A DNA stretch of 64,000 nucleotides from the NCBI GenBank assembly GCA_008694505.1, contig VZDJ01000223.1:4048272-4112271 (forward strand). The letters are read 5' to 3'. The notes beneath the pieces are model-generated. The model was not told where the DNA came from. It ran no database searches and worked only from the letters and a program-made list of their open reading frames with translations. The DNA is from Cyanoderma ruficeps (Eukaryota > Chordata > Aves > Passeriformes > Timaliidae). How positions within the stretch are numbered: position 1 is the first letter of the stretch; each line of letters opens with the position of its first letter. This document shows positions 32,401 through 47,400 of this stretch, piece after piece. The position numbers were made by a program, and so were the translations under genes.

Positions 32401-35400
32401 CACTGATCCCATCCCATCCTAATCCCTCCCCATCCCCACCTCATCACATCCCCATCTCACCCCATCCCCATCCCAATCCAAATCCAAATCCCATGGATCC
32501 CATCTCATCCCAATCCCATCCCATCCCCAATCCCATCCCCATCCCCACCCCATCCCTTCCCATCCCCATCCCCATCTCCATCCCACACTTTAACCCCAAG
32601 GTCAGTGACAGGGATCCAGCCCAGCCACACACACACAGCAGATACTCGAAGCTGAGACAGCAGAAATAAAGGAGCATTTCCCTGGAAAATCCTGGTGGTT
32701 TAACTCCCAGAATCAACAAGGCTGGAGAAGCCCTTTGGGATCACTGAGTCCGGCCTGTGGCCAAGCAGACCACGGCACCAAGGGCCACATCCAGTCCCCA
32801 AACACCTCCAGGGACAGACTCCAGCACCTCCCTGGGCGGCCCCATCCACTCCCAACTGCCCTCGGGACTTGATGATTCAAAATTTTGCCACCAAAAGGAG
32901 CAGATTTGCCCCAGTTTCAAACCCTTGGCCTGTGTGTGCACCTGTATTACCCTGCAGATCCAGCTGTTAAATCCTCTCAAACCCACACAGAAACTCTGTG
33001 CAGCAGGGCAGCCAGTCTAATTAGGGAGTAATTTGCATACCAGTATACCACAGGCACACTGCAGAGCACACATATTTACTCACACTAACAATTCTGGATC
33101 GCACAGAAAGCTCTAGAACAGTTAAAACAGCTCACACCACTCAAAACTGACATCAAAAAAAACCCAACTGACTCATTCTGGAGTAATATTAAGCAATCCC
33201 AACTTTTCATTTGGACTGAAAGTTAATTTAAAGTGAGACAAGCTGAGCTGTTTCAGCCCGAAGTGCAGCTACTGTTCACACAGAAGGCTGAAAATTAATT
33301 TTATCTTGCTTATTTGTAATTTCTTGAAAGTAAGCTCCATTAGGAAAATAAAGGACATTTTAAAAGGCAAGTAAACTGTAAAGCCAAGCAGTCAGATGTC
33401 AGCTCGCTGGATGAAAAATTAATAAGCAAAAAGCTTTTCCCCTGAATATTCCCAGAATCATTCCCTGCCTTCCCCTGGTTTCCATGAGAATGTTTCAACA
33501 GGCTGGAATGTCGTGAGGACCAAAGGACCCCCAGCTGCTGGAGCAGCACCCTGTGAGGGATGTTTTCCTGGTTCCCTCCTGCTGGCAGTGACAATTCCAC
33601 ACGAACTGAGACCACCCCAAAGCTGAGGGGAGCCCAGGGAACAGCCCTGCTCCTTCCCACCTGCTTGATCAATCTCTGCCTCCACTTCCAGCTTCAGGTA
33701 AACGTCCTCCAGCGTGGTCATGGACACGCCATAGGTGATGACCCCCAGGTGGGAATGGGTGTCCAGGTCAGAGAACAAACCTAGGGACAGAGGCAGCTCT
33801 GAAACTCTGCTCCAGCCCCTGCCAACAACACTTCAGGCTCATCACACACACCCCTGAGCCCTCCTGCTCGCTGGGAAAAAGCAGGAATGTGGGAATAGCC
33901 AATAAATCAGAAGGTACGGGTCGTGGTTTAGGTGGGATAAGCTCTTTTCAGCATTAATTTCAGTCTCTGTGGTCAGGAAATGTGGTTTTGTTGAAGTCGT
34001 GGTGCTTCTAAAAACTGTCTCAGCATCCCGAAGCTCCTGGGCTCAAAGTTTCCTCAGGGCAGGTTCAAGGTGACCTCTCCTGGAAAAATCACACCCAGCA
34101 CAGCTCATCCTACCTAAATCCCTGCACAAAGGAGCTCACAAATAAAACCAGAGTCATTTTGTATCTATAAAAACACATATTTATATAGATATTTAAAGAA
34201 ATTTCCAGGTGTTTTAAGGCCAGGTTAACCAGGCAGGAGATGCTGGACAGGGCACAGAGCTTAAAGACCAATGTGAGGTTCAGACTGGGAGAACTTAACA
34301 GCACCTTGGGGTGAAAAATGTTACTGGGCTTTTCTCAATCCTATCAAATAAGGACTTAAAAATATATATAAAAAATAGGAGCTTCAGAGCCAAGGTGAGG
34401 CTGAAGGGAAATTCAAATGTATAAAACGGGAGGAGCACTTGGATATTTGACAATGCTCCTCACCCCTCCACAATTTCTCCTGTCCCAGTTGACAAGGTCA
34501 AGGTGTTCCCAACCTCGGCTTCTCACTGGAATATTTTGGGGGAACTGATTCAGTCTCAGCCTGTTTGCAGGAGGGCACCCAGGGGTAAAGCTCATACATC
34601 ATTAACTCCAATGCAACAGGAAAAAAACAAAAACATTTATGGAATATCAGCTGCATGTTCCCATCAGTACTGAGCCTCTCTTGGCTTCTCAGAGGGTGCA
34701 GAGGACTCGGGGTTTGTTTCTGGGAGGCGAGCAAGGACTGCTCAGATAATTGCTGCCATCTAGTGAAATCCTCCCCTCTGTTCCCTGCTGCCTCTCTCCA
34801 CGGAATTTCAAGGCAGTGACACTGCTCTTTGCACTTCACAAGAGTTTGTACGATTTTGGTAGGATTTTGGTAGGATTTGGGACTTCCCTGCTCCCTGCTG
34901 CAGGCCAGCCCTGCTCTTTGGAACCCTCTGCAAGAGGATGGTGACTCTGCAGGACCAGGGGATGCTCAGGTAGAGACAAAATCCTCCCTCACCTGAGAAA
35001 ACCCTCCCCACCAGCCAAATAATAATAAATATAAAACCATAAAGGCAGAACTGACACTTTATCACCGACATCAGGCTAAAGCCACGCTTCATAAACATCC
35101 CCTGCTGCGGCCACTGATGCCTGCAGCACAAAAACCCCACAAATACCTGCAAACTTGTCCATGTCCCTGAGAGGGAGGGTGTACACGAGCTGCTCGTCGT
35201 TCTCCTGGATCAGGCTGGCTGCAGGGATGTGCTGCCTGATCAGAGAGGTGGTGGCCTCGGTGTTGCAGTAGGCATCGATGTGCATGCTGCAACAACACAG
35301 CAGGGACTGGGGGTCAAAGCCTGGCTGCACCAGCACAGCCCCAAACGTTCACCTGGACCATTCCAGGGGGTACCAAAGGATCTTTAGGAGGGGTGATTTC

Positions 35401-38400
35401 TTAGAGATTTGTCTTGGGCTGCAGTGCAGGATGTCACCAGCAGTGTGTGTTCTATTGCCAGCTGTTAAACCATCTGGGGAGGTGTTTTCTTTATCCCTTC
35501 CAGGACCCATCCTCCCTGCAGGGGAGATCTGCTGTCCATGGGCCATCCAGGCTCACTGCAGGGCTGAGACAATTCCATCATCCCATGGGGAGAGGCTCCA
35601 CCCAGGGGGAGGAGCCCAGCATTCCCACCTGGATCAAAGCTGGGATTCAGAACAGCAGCACAGCCTGTCTGCACTGGATTCCCAGAGGGAGACCAGACCC
35701 ATCCCAGCACCACTGGACCCTTCTCCAGGATCATCTCTGCTCCCACAGAACCACATCTGTCCCTGCAGGAGGGCTGGGCTGGGCTGACACCAACCCCCTG
35801 ACCAACAGGGGGTCAAGAGCATTCTCACTCTGTCAGTGTTTTCTTTTTTGTTTGTTTGCTTTTTTGTACCACTACATTTTTATTTTTAATATTCCTAGTA
35901 AAGAACTGTTCTTCCTATTCCCGTATCTTTGCCTGAGAGCCCCTTAATTTCAAAACTATAATAATTCAGAGGGAGGGGGTTTACATTCTCCATTCCAAGG
36001 GAAGCTCCAGCTTCCCCTGGCAGACACCTGTCTTTCCAAACCAAGACAAGACCCCAACAGCAAGCAGTAAAAAAAGAGATGCATGATGGCACCTAGGAGG
36101 GAACAAAAGTGGGCACAGAATTACCTCAGGCGGTAGCCAATGCCCCACTTGCTCTTGAGGAAAAGGGAAGAGCCGAGGCATTTCAGCATCCCCTGGGAAA
36201 TCACAGCTTTACGATCTGGAAAGGAAAGTGAGGAAGGCCCCTGTGAAGCAGAAAATGGACAATCTCCTCCCAAACCCCACCCTGGGTTCCACACAGACGG
36301 CATCCCGGGGCTGGGGGATGCAGCTGGGGGGCGGCAGGGCTCACCAGCCAGGATGTCAGCCTCGTCCATGAAGTGTGTGCTGAACACGGTGACACGGTTG
36401 GCTTTCCTGTTCCTCAGCAGGTTCCAGACGATGTGGCGGGAGCAGGGATCCATCCCCGCCGTGGGCTCGTCCAGCAGCAAAACCTGGGGGAAAAACCACC
36501 AGGGTTCTCCAAAGCCACAACCTCAGCACTCCCTCCCCAGCACACCCAGAAGGGTTTGCTTGAAACCTGCCAGTTATTCCTCTAAAATAGGAAACATCCC
36601 GGACTAACGAGGCAGCTTTTGTCACTGTGCTTTGAATAAATCCATCCCCTGTCGTGACAAACGGAAAAAATCCTATAATGAATTAATGCCACGGCCTGTT
36701 TTATTCTGATTCCAACAGAATTATGTTGCAGGATGGCAGCTTAGCCATGGCTTCACTCTTTCTACTGAGGGGTGGTTAAATGCACACACCTGCTTTTAAA
36801 ACCCCCAGGAACTGTCACACACGTCATTTTTAACCACAGACCTCCAAGCAGTCCCCGTCCTCACAGGGCAGAAATTCCAGAGCTGTAACACAAAAGAGCT
36901 CTCTGGCTCTGTCCCTGCTCCCAGTTCCTGCGTGGCTTTGGAAGGAAAGCATCCAACAATTTCCCTGCTGGGGGATAAATGCTACCTGCCAGAAATTACA
37001 CACGGAACTTGCCACACTATTTACTTGCCAAAGAGATCAAACCCAAAGCTGCTGCTGTTACCCGAGTCTCAAGCACAAAGGCTGAGAGATGGAAATGACT
37101 GTAATTAAACCATAAAGGAAGAAAAAAAGGGGCTCAAAGGAACAATTTCTGAATTTTGTAGATTAGTTGGTTTTGACAAGAGAGACCAAGCCTTCCATGG
37201 ATCAGCAAGACCAAGCTGAGAATAATTCCATCCCTCTCACCTTGGGGTTCCCAAGAACAGCAACTCCCACTGACAGCCTCCTCTTCTGCCCCCCACTCAA
37301 TTTTTTGGCTTGATTGTCCCTGATGGGCTGCATCTCCAAATCCAGCAACACCTTTTGCACCTTGAAACGGCAAGAAACACGTTTGTTATTTAAAAAAAGA
37401 AAAAAAACATGAATTTTTTAAACCAGATTGCTAACAATTAACATTCAAATTAACTGCTGCTTGTTCCCACTGTGTTCTGTACCCAAACTGCACAACCTAC
37501 ACACAAAGTTTAATGGTGTCTATAATTGGACCTAAATGCCAGATTTGAAGCATTTCACAGGCATTTTAATCTTAGGAAAAAAAATTTAAAGTTTATCCTT
37601 GTCTGAATATCTGCCTCTACCTCTTTGCCCATCGTACCACAAAGCAATATTTTCCCTGCAAAAGGAGAAAAAAAAAACAACCTTGCAAGGATATTTTGAT
37701 TTACAGGTTAAAAATACATGTGCCAGACAACACCTGTGCCCAGGTGAGTTACCTCTTGTATCAAATCGTTCTGGGGGATGCCCTTGATGGCAGCGAAGAT
37801 GGAGAGGTTCTCCTCCACAGTCAGAATGTCAAAGTGGATGTCGGACTGGGGGCACACCCCCGCGATCTGCCGCACCTCCAGCATCTCGTCGATTTCGGAC
37901 ACTTTGTGCCCATACACCGAGACAAACCCTGAAAGGAATGAACATAAAATCATGGAATGGTTTGGGTTGGAGCGGGACTTAAAGCTCATCTCACTCCAAC
38001 CCCCTGCCACGGGCTGGAAACTCTCCAGTGGAAGGAGAGCAGTGAGAATCTCAACGCTCTCTCTTCGATCAGCAGAGAGGGTTTTACAGCCCTGTGGGGA
38101 CAGGAATTGCCAAGTGGGCTCTCTCAGGCTCCACCCAAAGAAACTCTGGTGCACCCTGGAATGACCACCGTGGTTCTCAGGCCTGGCTTTGAGGCAGGGC
38201 AGCCCCAGGCCTGCACTCACCATCCGTGGGAGGGCACAGCCCGCAGAGGATGTTCATCAGCGTCGTCTTCCCGGTGCCGCTGTGGCCCAGCAGCGCCGTG
38301 ATCTGCCCCTCGTAGATGTCAAAGGACAAATCTGCCCCCAGGGCACACAGAGAGGAGGTGTCAGGGTGGGATCCTGGCTCCCCCCAGCCAGCTCCTGCCC

Positions 38401-41400
38401 CCAGGATCAACCCAAGTGCTCACAGGTGGGGTTGTATTCACACCCTGAGCCTGGGGGACACCCCACAGTCCACAGTCCCACACCCACATTTCAAAGGCAC
38501 CCGGGGAAAGGAGGTGACAACATCAGGGGAGGTGACAACATCAGGGGAGGCGACAACATCAGGGGAGGTGACATCACTGCACAGGCAGAGGAGGGATTGG
38601 GGGTGATGTGCCAGCAGGCTTTCCTCAGGGATGAAGGGCTCATTTTGGGGGGCTGGTTCAGACACCAGACACACACACAAGCCCATCTGGTATTCGTGCT
38701 CCAGGGCCCCACCCCTCCAAAAGGAACCAAACCCAGCCTGAACTGAGACACAAAAGATCACTCAGCAACTCAGCTGCTGCTCCTCTGCATCCCACGAGCA
38801 GCTAAAAAGCTGAAATGTTCTTACTTCTGAGAGCCTCCACGGTTTCCCCCTTCTTCCTGAATGTTTTCTGAACACAGCTGATTCTGAAAGAAGACACGTC
38901 ATGGCATCAACTATTTCAGCACCTTTACAAAGCACTTTGAGTCACCAACACTCAGCAAAAATCACAACAAGCCAACCAGACTGAAGTGGCACCAGATGTG
39001 TTAAACACCCATCAGGCGAGTCAAGGGACAGGACAGGTTCTCCCAAAACTCTGCTCGTCTCCACCCTGGAACCAGAAAGCTCTTCCTGGTCACTGTCTAA
39101 GGTATTTCCTGGGATGATAAACTGAATTATTTCAAATCTGAGTCTCTTTCACGTGGTGGAACAATGCACTAGAGGCTTCCCAAGCGAGGAAAGGGAACAG
39201 CTACTCCCCAGCAGCTGCACAACACAACAGGAGACTGCAAAGAATGACATGGAAAAGAGGTGCCAGCAGATTGGACTCCAGAGATGTGATTCCTGACAGC
39301 TCTTAAGCAAAATCAGGGAAAAGAAAGCCGGTATTTTTCTTTTCAAGAGAGGTGAAAACCTTCCTTCCAGCCCTGCTGTTTTCCCAAAGGAAAAGAACAG
39401 CCGGTTTAGCTGGAGGCACCAAATCAAGGATGGATTTTGGAAGCCTCATCACCCTGAAAATGAGGATGGTGAGGGGATTATGGAAGGTAATGGGGAAGAA
39501 GGTGAATACAGAAGAAGATAAAACTTGCACATGAAAGGATGACAAGACTGTGTGAAAACGCTGGAGTGAAAATGCTGGAGTGAAATGGTGCAGGGATGAT
39601 GTGGAAAAACTCCTGGGTGGTGTAATATACACCCAGGATATTGCAACAACAGCCACGACGTTCTCGTGGGAAGATCAGGATTAAAACTGGACTCCTGAAC
39701 CTGTGGTGGCAGATGCCCAAAGAGACGTGGGTGGTGTGGACAACACAAAACTCGTGCTGGTCGCTAAACTCAAACATTTGAGATTGGTGAAGCCAACCAG
39801 GAGAGAAGATTCAGAGTTCCTCATTTTCCACGAGGATACACCACTGGAAAATGATGGAAACAAGGGCTAAAAGGAAGACATCAAAAACAACAGCTCAGAA
39901 ACCCCAAAAAGCACACGACAGCAAGACACGAGGTGACACCAAGCACCACTCATCTCACCACTGCACCTTCAGAGGAAACTCCACCCTTCTACAGGATCAT
40001 TTCTGCTCCAACAGAACCACATCTGTCCCTGCAGGAGGGCTGGGCTGGGCTGACACCAACCCCCTGACCAACAGGGGATCAGGAGCGTTCCGACTCTGTC
40101 TGGGTTTTTTTGTTCTACTGCATTTTTATTTTAATTTTCCTAGTAAAGAACTGTAATTCCTATCCCCGTATCTTTGCCTGAAAGCCCCTTAATTTCAAAA
40201 TTACAATAATCTGGAGGGAGGGGGTTTGTATTCTCCATTCCAAGGGCAGCTCCTGCCTTCCTTAGCAGACACCTGTCGTCCCAAACCACGCCAGGAGGGC
40301 TCTTACAACCCACGAGCAGTGGAGAGCCAAGGCTGGTTTCCAAACTGGAATTCCCCACTGGAATTCCAGGTGAGCTGCTCCCCCCTCCCCGGGCAGGGCA
40401 GGGGCTGTACCTGATGGCTTCCTTGCCCTGGAATTCTGAAGGCACAGGCTCCACAATCTCACTGAAGCTCAGGCTGCCGTTGATGCTGCTCTCGTAGAGC
40501 TCCTTGTAGTTTTTCCTGTGCTTTGACCAAAACGAGGGTTTCATGAAGAAAAAGGGCGTGCGGCGCAGGCCAAACTCCCCTGGGGGACAGAACAAAAAAA
40601 AAAAAGCCAATTCCTGAGCAGCCACCACAAATATTTCTCAGCTTTGGGTTTTCAGCTCCTCCTCTGGCCAGCCCACACCTGCTCCTGAGGAATTCCTCCA
40701 GCCAAATTTCCATTTAAGCCACAACTTTCCCATCCCCACTGCTGGCAGGTTCCGCCTTTGCTGAGTATTTAAATAAATTTAAAAATAAATTAACAAATCT
40801 CCTGTTTCAGAGAAATCCCCAGTGTTGAATGAGCAGAGAGAAAACGTTGTTGAACGTGGCAGAGAGAAAAGAGAGGGATTGGAGGTGAACAGAGCTGAGG
40901 GATTTAAGCAGGCTTTCACCTCAAGATTAACAGCTTCATTCTGTGTTTCAGGTTAAACTGAAATTTCTGTCCCAGGGAGAGATCAGGAAGAGGCAGAGCA
41001 GTCTTTGATTTCCAACCCTCTCAGAGGAAATTGTGAAGGCTCAGAAAGGAAGTTTTTCCTCTAGAAAGAGGGGAAAATTAAAATTTTTAAGGCCAGGCCA
41101 AAACCCCTCCTCACCCCTGACAGGATATAAATTATTTCAGCTGAAAGTGTAAAATTCTACGTGAAAACAGCATCACCTCCTTTCTGCACAGAATTTAGGG
41201 GAGAGAGGCCACCAGCCTGGGGGGGCTCGGGGTTTCAGGACGATCCTCCCACAGTTTCTGTCAGGAACTCACCTGGGATCACCTGGTCAAGGTAGACAGC
41301 TACCAGCAGGTAAAAGATGCTGTCCAGCACCAAGAGAATCAGAGAGATACAGAGCGGGTAAGGACCAGCATTGATGTTTGCAAACGTTGCCCCATCTTCA

Positions 41401-44400
41401 TAATCCTCCAGGTGCATCACCTGCAGGGAGAGATGCCACACACCAAAAAAGGGCAAAACGGCACAGGGCAAAATTTGGCAAAAAAAAAAAAACAACACCC
41501 AAAAATAATGAGAAAGTGACTGAGGTGACAATGGACACAAAGAGTAACAGCTCTGGGGAATTATGAGAATTATGTAATTCTCAGAATTACGGTGCTGGGT
41601 ATTAAACTGCTACGAAAAAAAGCGTTTTCTCCACCATCACCAGCTCATTAAAAATAAAATATCGATTTAAAACCCCCATCCAGGGCTGCCTGCAAATGAT
41701 CCTTGGCTGCTGCTGGAGGGGCAGGCGGGGATTTACCTGGGCAACACCAATCAAGAAGCTGCACTGACACAAAGGGCTGAGGATCCACACGAAAGATTTG
41801 GGGAAATCCTCCAGCAGGACGATGTTGAGGCCCACGAAGCCAAAAACCAGAGTGGCCAGGAACTCCACTATCCCCACGTGCTTGGACTTCTTGAACAGAG
41901 GTGTCAGCATCAGGGCAAAGAAAACCTGAGGGCAGAGGGAAAAACAGATAGGAAGGTACTGTAGTAGTAATAATAGTAATAGTAATAGGAATAGTAANGT
42001 AATAATAGGAATAATAATAGCATGGAAATTGTGTAGAAGAATTAAGGGAAAACACCATAGCTGCCTCTAGCAATCATGTAATTTTCCTGGTACAGTCATT
42101 ACAGTGTTCACCCACACAGAATCATGGAATCATTTTCAGCTGGGGAATAATTTCAAGATCGAGCCCAATTGTTCCTCTCATGAAGTCAGGCAAGCAATTG
42201 GATACATAAATATATTTATGCTGTATTTTTTTATAATTCTCTGACGGGTTATTAGGGGTTTAGCACTGAACTCTGCAGTAACAGGAATTGTTTTGAAGAG
42301 GACCTGGAGTGCAGAATGGTTCTGTGGAGGGTTTAGACCTCAAAACCTGCTGGTTACAAACTCAGACACTTCAGGAGGGAAAAGCATTTTTCATGACGAT
42401 GGGTGACACCTGAACAACACCCCAAAACCAAGAGAAAACCCAGGGAAGGGCTGGGACAGCTCAGATTCCCAGCACTGCCCGACCCTACAGAAACAACATC
42501 GGCCCCGAATATTTTGCCAGAGGCAACGAGACCAGGTGGGAAGGGAATAAAGGCACCAAACCCCCAGGGATGGCATGGCTGAAGCGCTCAGGGCCAGGAA
42601 TACTCACTGAGGACACTCCATAGAGGAAAAAGAGGAGGAAGATGACAAAGGCACTGCTCTGGGGGAAGAGGGACGAGGCCGTGGCGATCACGGCCATCAG
42701 GATGGACATGACAAACATCAGGCTCACGTAGAGCAGCACCCAGGACAGCCTAGGCAGGAAAAAAAGGCAAAAAACCAGGAATGGGAATGAATCCCCAGCC
42801 ACACCAAACAGCAAAACCCACCACTCTTTAATATTCCAGCTGCACCAAAGGCCAAGCACGCAACAAAACCTAAATAAAAGAGCTGTTGTGGACATGCCTG
42901 GGCTTGTCTCAGCACACAGTGACACCCAGGGCAGCTAAAGATGCACAACCAGGTGATCCACCATTAGTTTTTGCATAATTAATTCCCTGGTGTAGGCAAA
43001 AGAGGGGAACGGAGTCGTAGCTTTCAATAATTCAATGAATTCTGTTTAAAATTTAACACAGGGTGCTGGGCAGGGTAATAAAATCCTGCTCTGTTGAAAA
43101 GCAGAGCTGCGAGTCTGGGAGCAACTGTGACCTCAGCAAACAGGGGTGGATTGTGTCCAAGCTGCAAAAAAACAAAACATTTCCTCTGAAATAACTTAAA
43201 AAAAAAATCATTCCACCTCCCCCAGGTGGTTGTTTCAGTGCAGGGGTGAAAACCCTGCCAGAAAGGGCAAAGCAAACCCTGGTTTTATCCCCTCAGTTAT
43301 CAATGGTTTCAAATTAACACATCATTTGGGAGAAAAATAATATAATAAAATATTAAAATAATATAATATCCTATTGCCCAGGCCAATTTTCATCGGGTGA
43401 GGAAACAACTGAAAACCTGTTGCTCTGGGAGCAACTGTGACCTCAGCAAACAAGGATGGATTGTGTCCAAGCTGCAAAAACCAAAACATTTCCTCTGAAA
43501 TAACTTAAAAAAAAATCATTCCACCTCCCCCAGGTGGTTGTTTCAGTGCAAGTGTGAAAACCCTGCCAGAAAGGGCAAAGCAAACCCTGGTTTTATCCCC
43601 TCAGTTATCAATGGTTTCAAATTAACACATCATTTGGGAGAAAAATAGAATATTCTATTGCCCAGGCCAATTTTCATCAGGGTGAGGAAACAATTGAAAA
43701 ACCTGTTGCTGAGACTGCTCTGGCACGTTAAAATTACAGAGTTGGATTCATTTAATTACGTGCCAGGCTGCAGGTTACCTGTTGAGCTTCTAGGAAAGGA
43801 GGCAGTGAGCCAAAAATATTTAAAAACCTCCATAAAAACCTGACCCGTGATGAGGTTTAATCCCTCTAAGTCTGGCGTGGCTTTACATGAATAAATGCAG
43901 CAGGATTACTCATTCAAATATTCATATTTTCACGGCACTGCAAGTGCCTCTCTGATTGTACAGGACACCTCAGCTTTTGGTTGTTTTTAGTTAAAAACTG
44001 AAAACAATTTAAGAACTGGAGGGTGGGATAGAAGAGGCTAACTAGGATTTTTTTTTTTAAATATTTCTTTACATATATTTTATTTCTTTTTTCTTTTGTA
44101 AGGAACAGGTCATACCAAACACTCACATACCAGAAGGCAGTGTCGTGGAGTCCCAAAATTTTCAAGAACTCCTTCAGCTTCCTCTCCTTTTCTGCCACGA
44201 TGTGAATTGCCAAATAATACCCAAAGGGGGAGAAGGCAATCACCAGGTAAATTAAAATGATTGCACGAGGGAAATTATCGATTTCCACCACTGCAGCCTC
44301 TCCCATAACCATGGCTCTGGTCAGATCCAGCTGCTGCCAAACGGAATGATTCGTCTTCAGCTGGAAGGAAGAGGAGGAAGAGTTATTTTGACTTTTTCCC

Positions 44401-47400
44401 TCATTTTTCAGCCTCATCCCAACCACTGTCTCCACTGGCCAAAAGGTTCCTGACCCCAAATCCCAGGCCAAAAGCACCTGGAAAGGAAAAGCCTGAAAAG
44501 AAAAACACTCGAATGTCTGGAGATAAAATTAGGAAATGTTGGATTTGTGTCACTTAAAAAGATGGAATTTGCTGTCACCACGAGCAGAGGGAGGGGAGGG
44601 AAACTGGGAGAAATTGCTGAGCAATAGTGACACCAAAATCAGGTCAATTCTGCAGCCCCTGGTGGGAATGGCATTGTGGGGTGAGCATTTGTGTTCTGAG
44701 GATCACTGGGATGTAAATGGAGACAAAAATCCTCATAATCCAACCCTACAGGATTGGGAAATCCTGGACAAAAACACCCCCGGACAAAACACTCTCCCTT
44801 TTCATCAGATCCCAGCTGGGATTTGACACAGCATCTCCCAGGATTGACAGGCAGATAAAGGAGCCTGGGCTGCCCCTGGATGTGCCCCTTCCTTGGGGTG
44901 AGGGTGGGATTTTATGGGATTTTATGGGATTTTCCCAGTGCTACCTGGACGGAACAGTCCTGGACAAAACACGGCCAGTCACCCCGAAAATTCTGCCTTC
45001 TGATCAGATCCCAGCTGAGATCTGACACAGCATCCCCCAGGATTAAGAGACAGATAAAGGAGCCTGGGCAGCCCCTGGATGTGCCTTTCTTTGGGGTTTT
45101 CTGGGGAGTCTCACCTGGATGATGGCGGCGTCGATGCAGGCCTGCAGGGCCGTGAACCCCGAGCTCCAGTAGGTCACAGACTCGCAGCTCTTCTGCAGGT
45201 TGGCGCACGTGGCTGCAGGGAAAAGAGGGAGTAATCAGCTTTAGGATCCCTTCCAAGCCAAGCCATTCCAGGATTCGACGTTAAAATCCCCAAAAAACCA
45301 GAGTTACAGCCACCCCGCTCCCTCACAACACTGCCCCGCTCCCTCACAACACTGCCCCGCTCCCTCACAACAATACGCGCAAGGCCAAAAAACAAAAGAA
45401 AAAAAACCCCAAAAAACCCCAAAAAAACGAAAAATATGGGATGATTTCCCAGCTAATTCCTTCACAGATTTACCTCTGGATTCCATGTAGATGGAGGACA
45501 TGGCGAGGGAGTCGTGGAACCTCAGCTGGTAGGACATGGAGTCCTTGAACACCACCCCCACAAACTTGGAGGGTTTGAGGAAACTCGCCTCCTCCAGCTC
45601 CTCCTCACTCAAATACTCCTCGGTGATCAGGCCTGGCAGGATTAATTAATAAAAGGAATAATTTTTAATTTATCCCCTGGCACGGCCTGGAATAAAAACG
45701 TGCGAACGCTTTAAAGAGTCATAAAAAAAAAAATCACAAATGGCTTATTGGGGTTTGGAGACCCTTCCCAGCCGAACCCTTCCAAGATTCTTTGAGATAA
45801 ATATTTATTTTTTTTGGTCATATTCTCATGAACAGGCACTGCAGGAGTTCAGCTCAGCTCAGTAGGACAAGGAATTCAAATTTATCCCAAGATTTTTCCC
45901 TTTTTCACTCCATTTTTTTTGCTGCTCCAACATTTTCTGTGCCCAGATCCTTGCTGGCTGCCCCAGAGTTTATTCCCAGCATTTCTCAGGATGGTGAAGA
46001 TGGATAAATCCATTAAAATGTGGTGGTTTTTGTCACTGATTTCAGCAGTGGATGGGAAGAGAAGGAAAAGGAGCTGAGGAAGAGGCAGGTGTGGGGCTGG
46101 GCTGGGGATCCAAAGAAATTTTGAAGGATGAAAAACATAAAAAAGAATCAGAGATCCCAAACTAAAAAAAAAAAGAAAAGAAACAGAGTAGGTTTGGAGA
46201 ATTAAGTTCTTCTTGTGTGTGAGGTGTGCAGGAAAGTGTTGGGGAAAAAGAATTTAAAAAATAGAGAAAAAACCCAGGAAAACCCCCCACAAATGGGAAA
46301 AAAAAACAAACAGAAGGGAAAAACCAAAACAAGAGGAGAAAAACCCCAAACAAATGAGAAAAAACCCATACAAATGGAAAAAACCCAAATAAATGAGAAA
46401 AAAATGCAAACAAATGAGAAACAAACCCCAAACAAATGAGAAAGAAACCTCAAACAAACAGAAATAAACTGAAAACCAGGAAAAACAAACAAGGATAAAA
46501 CCCAAACAAATGGGTAAAACCCCCAATAAGTGGGAAAAAACAAACAAATATGTAAGAAATGGACAAGAAGAACAAAAAAAACCAGGAAAAAACCAAGAGG
46601 GGAAAAAAAGCCCAACAGGAAATTAAAAAAAACAAACATAAAAAAATGAAAACAGGGGAGAAAAAAGCCATTTGCTTTCAAAAGAAAAGGTGACAAAGTG
46701 TTAATGAGAATCGGCAATTAAAATAAATTAAAAATGCTGCGTTGATGGTGACACCAGGATAGAACACAACCAAAAAAGGGATTTAAGGTGTGAACACCAC
46801 CCTCAAAGTTAGCAAAAGCCACTTTCTTCACTCGAGCCACGGGGGTGGGTGGCCCAAAACCAACCAAAAACCCCGAAACCAAAAAAGAACCCTTTAACAC
46901 CAGTAAAAAACCCTTAAAACCAACCAAAATCCCCCTAAAACAAATAAAAAAAACCCAAACCAACAAAGAAAAAAACCCCGACAACAACAAAAAACCCCCA
47001 ATATCTTGACATTCCCTCCTCTGTAAAATAGAGATTTTTTTCTATTACAGCATCACTGAGCTCCCCCTTCAAACACAAGTTAAATCACGAGATAAAAGGG
47101 GGGAAAAAAGGGATTTAAGGTGTGAATACCATCCTCAAAGTTACCAAAAGCCACTTTCTTCGTGATCTCCTGAGCCATGGGGGTGGATGACCCAAAACAA
47201 CAACAAACCCCCCCCCGAAACCAACAAAAACCCCCCTTAAACATCAGTAAAAAACCCTTAAAACCAACCAAAATCTCCCTAAAACCAATTAAAAAACCCA
47301 AACCAACAAAAAAAAACCCCAAAAAACCAACAAAAAGACCCTAACAACAACAAAAATCCCCTAATATCTGGACATTATCTCCTCTAGAAAATAAACAGAT

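Noticed and set aside
35278..35787. Plus-strand frame of 169 codons in intron 15 of ABCA5
   Set aside because: It lies within the LTR, has no retroviral gag, pol or env similarity, and is not a gene.
46202..46717. Minus-strand open frame of 171 codons looking like a multi-pass membrane protein
   Set aside because: The Phe-rich sequence is the reverse complement of the A-rich minisatellite, not a gene.
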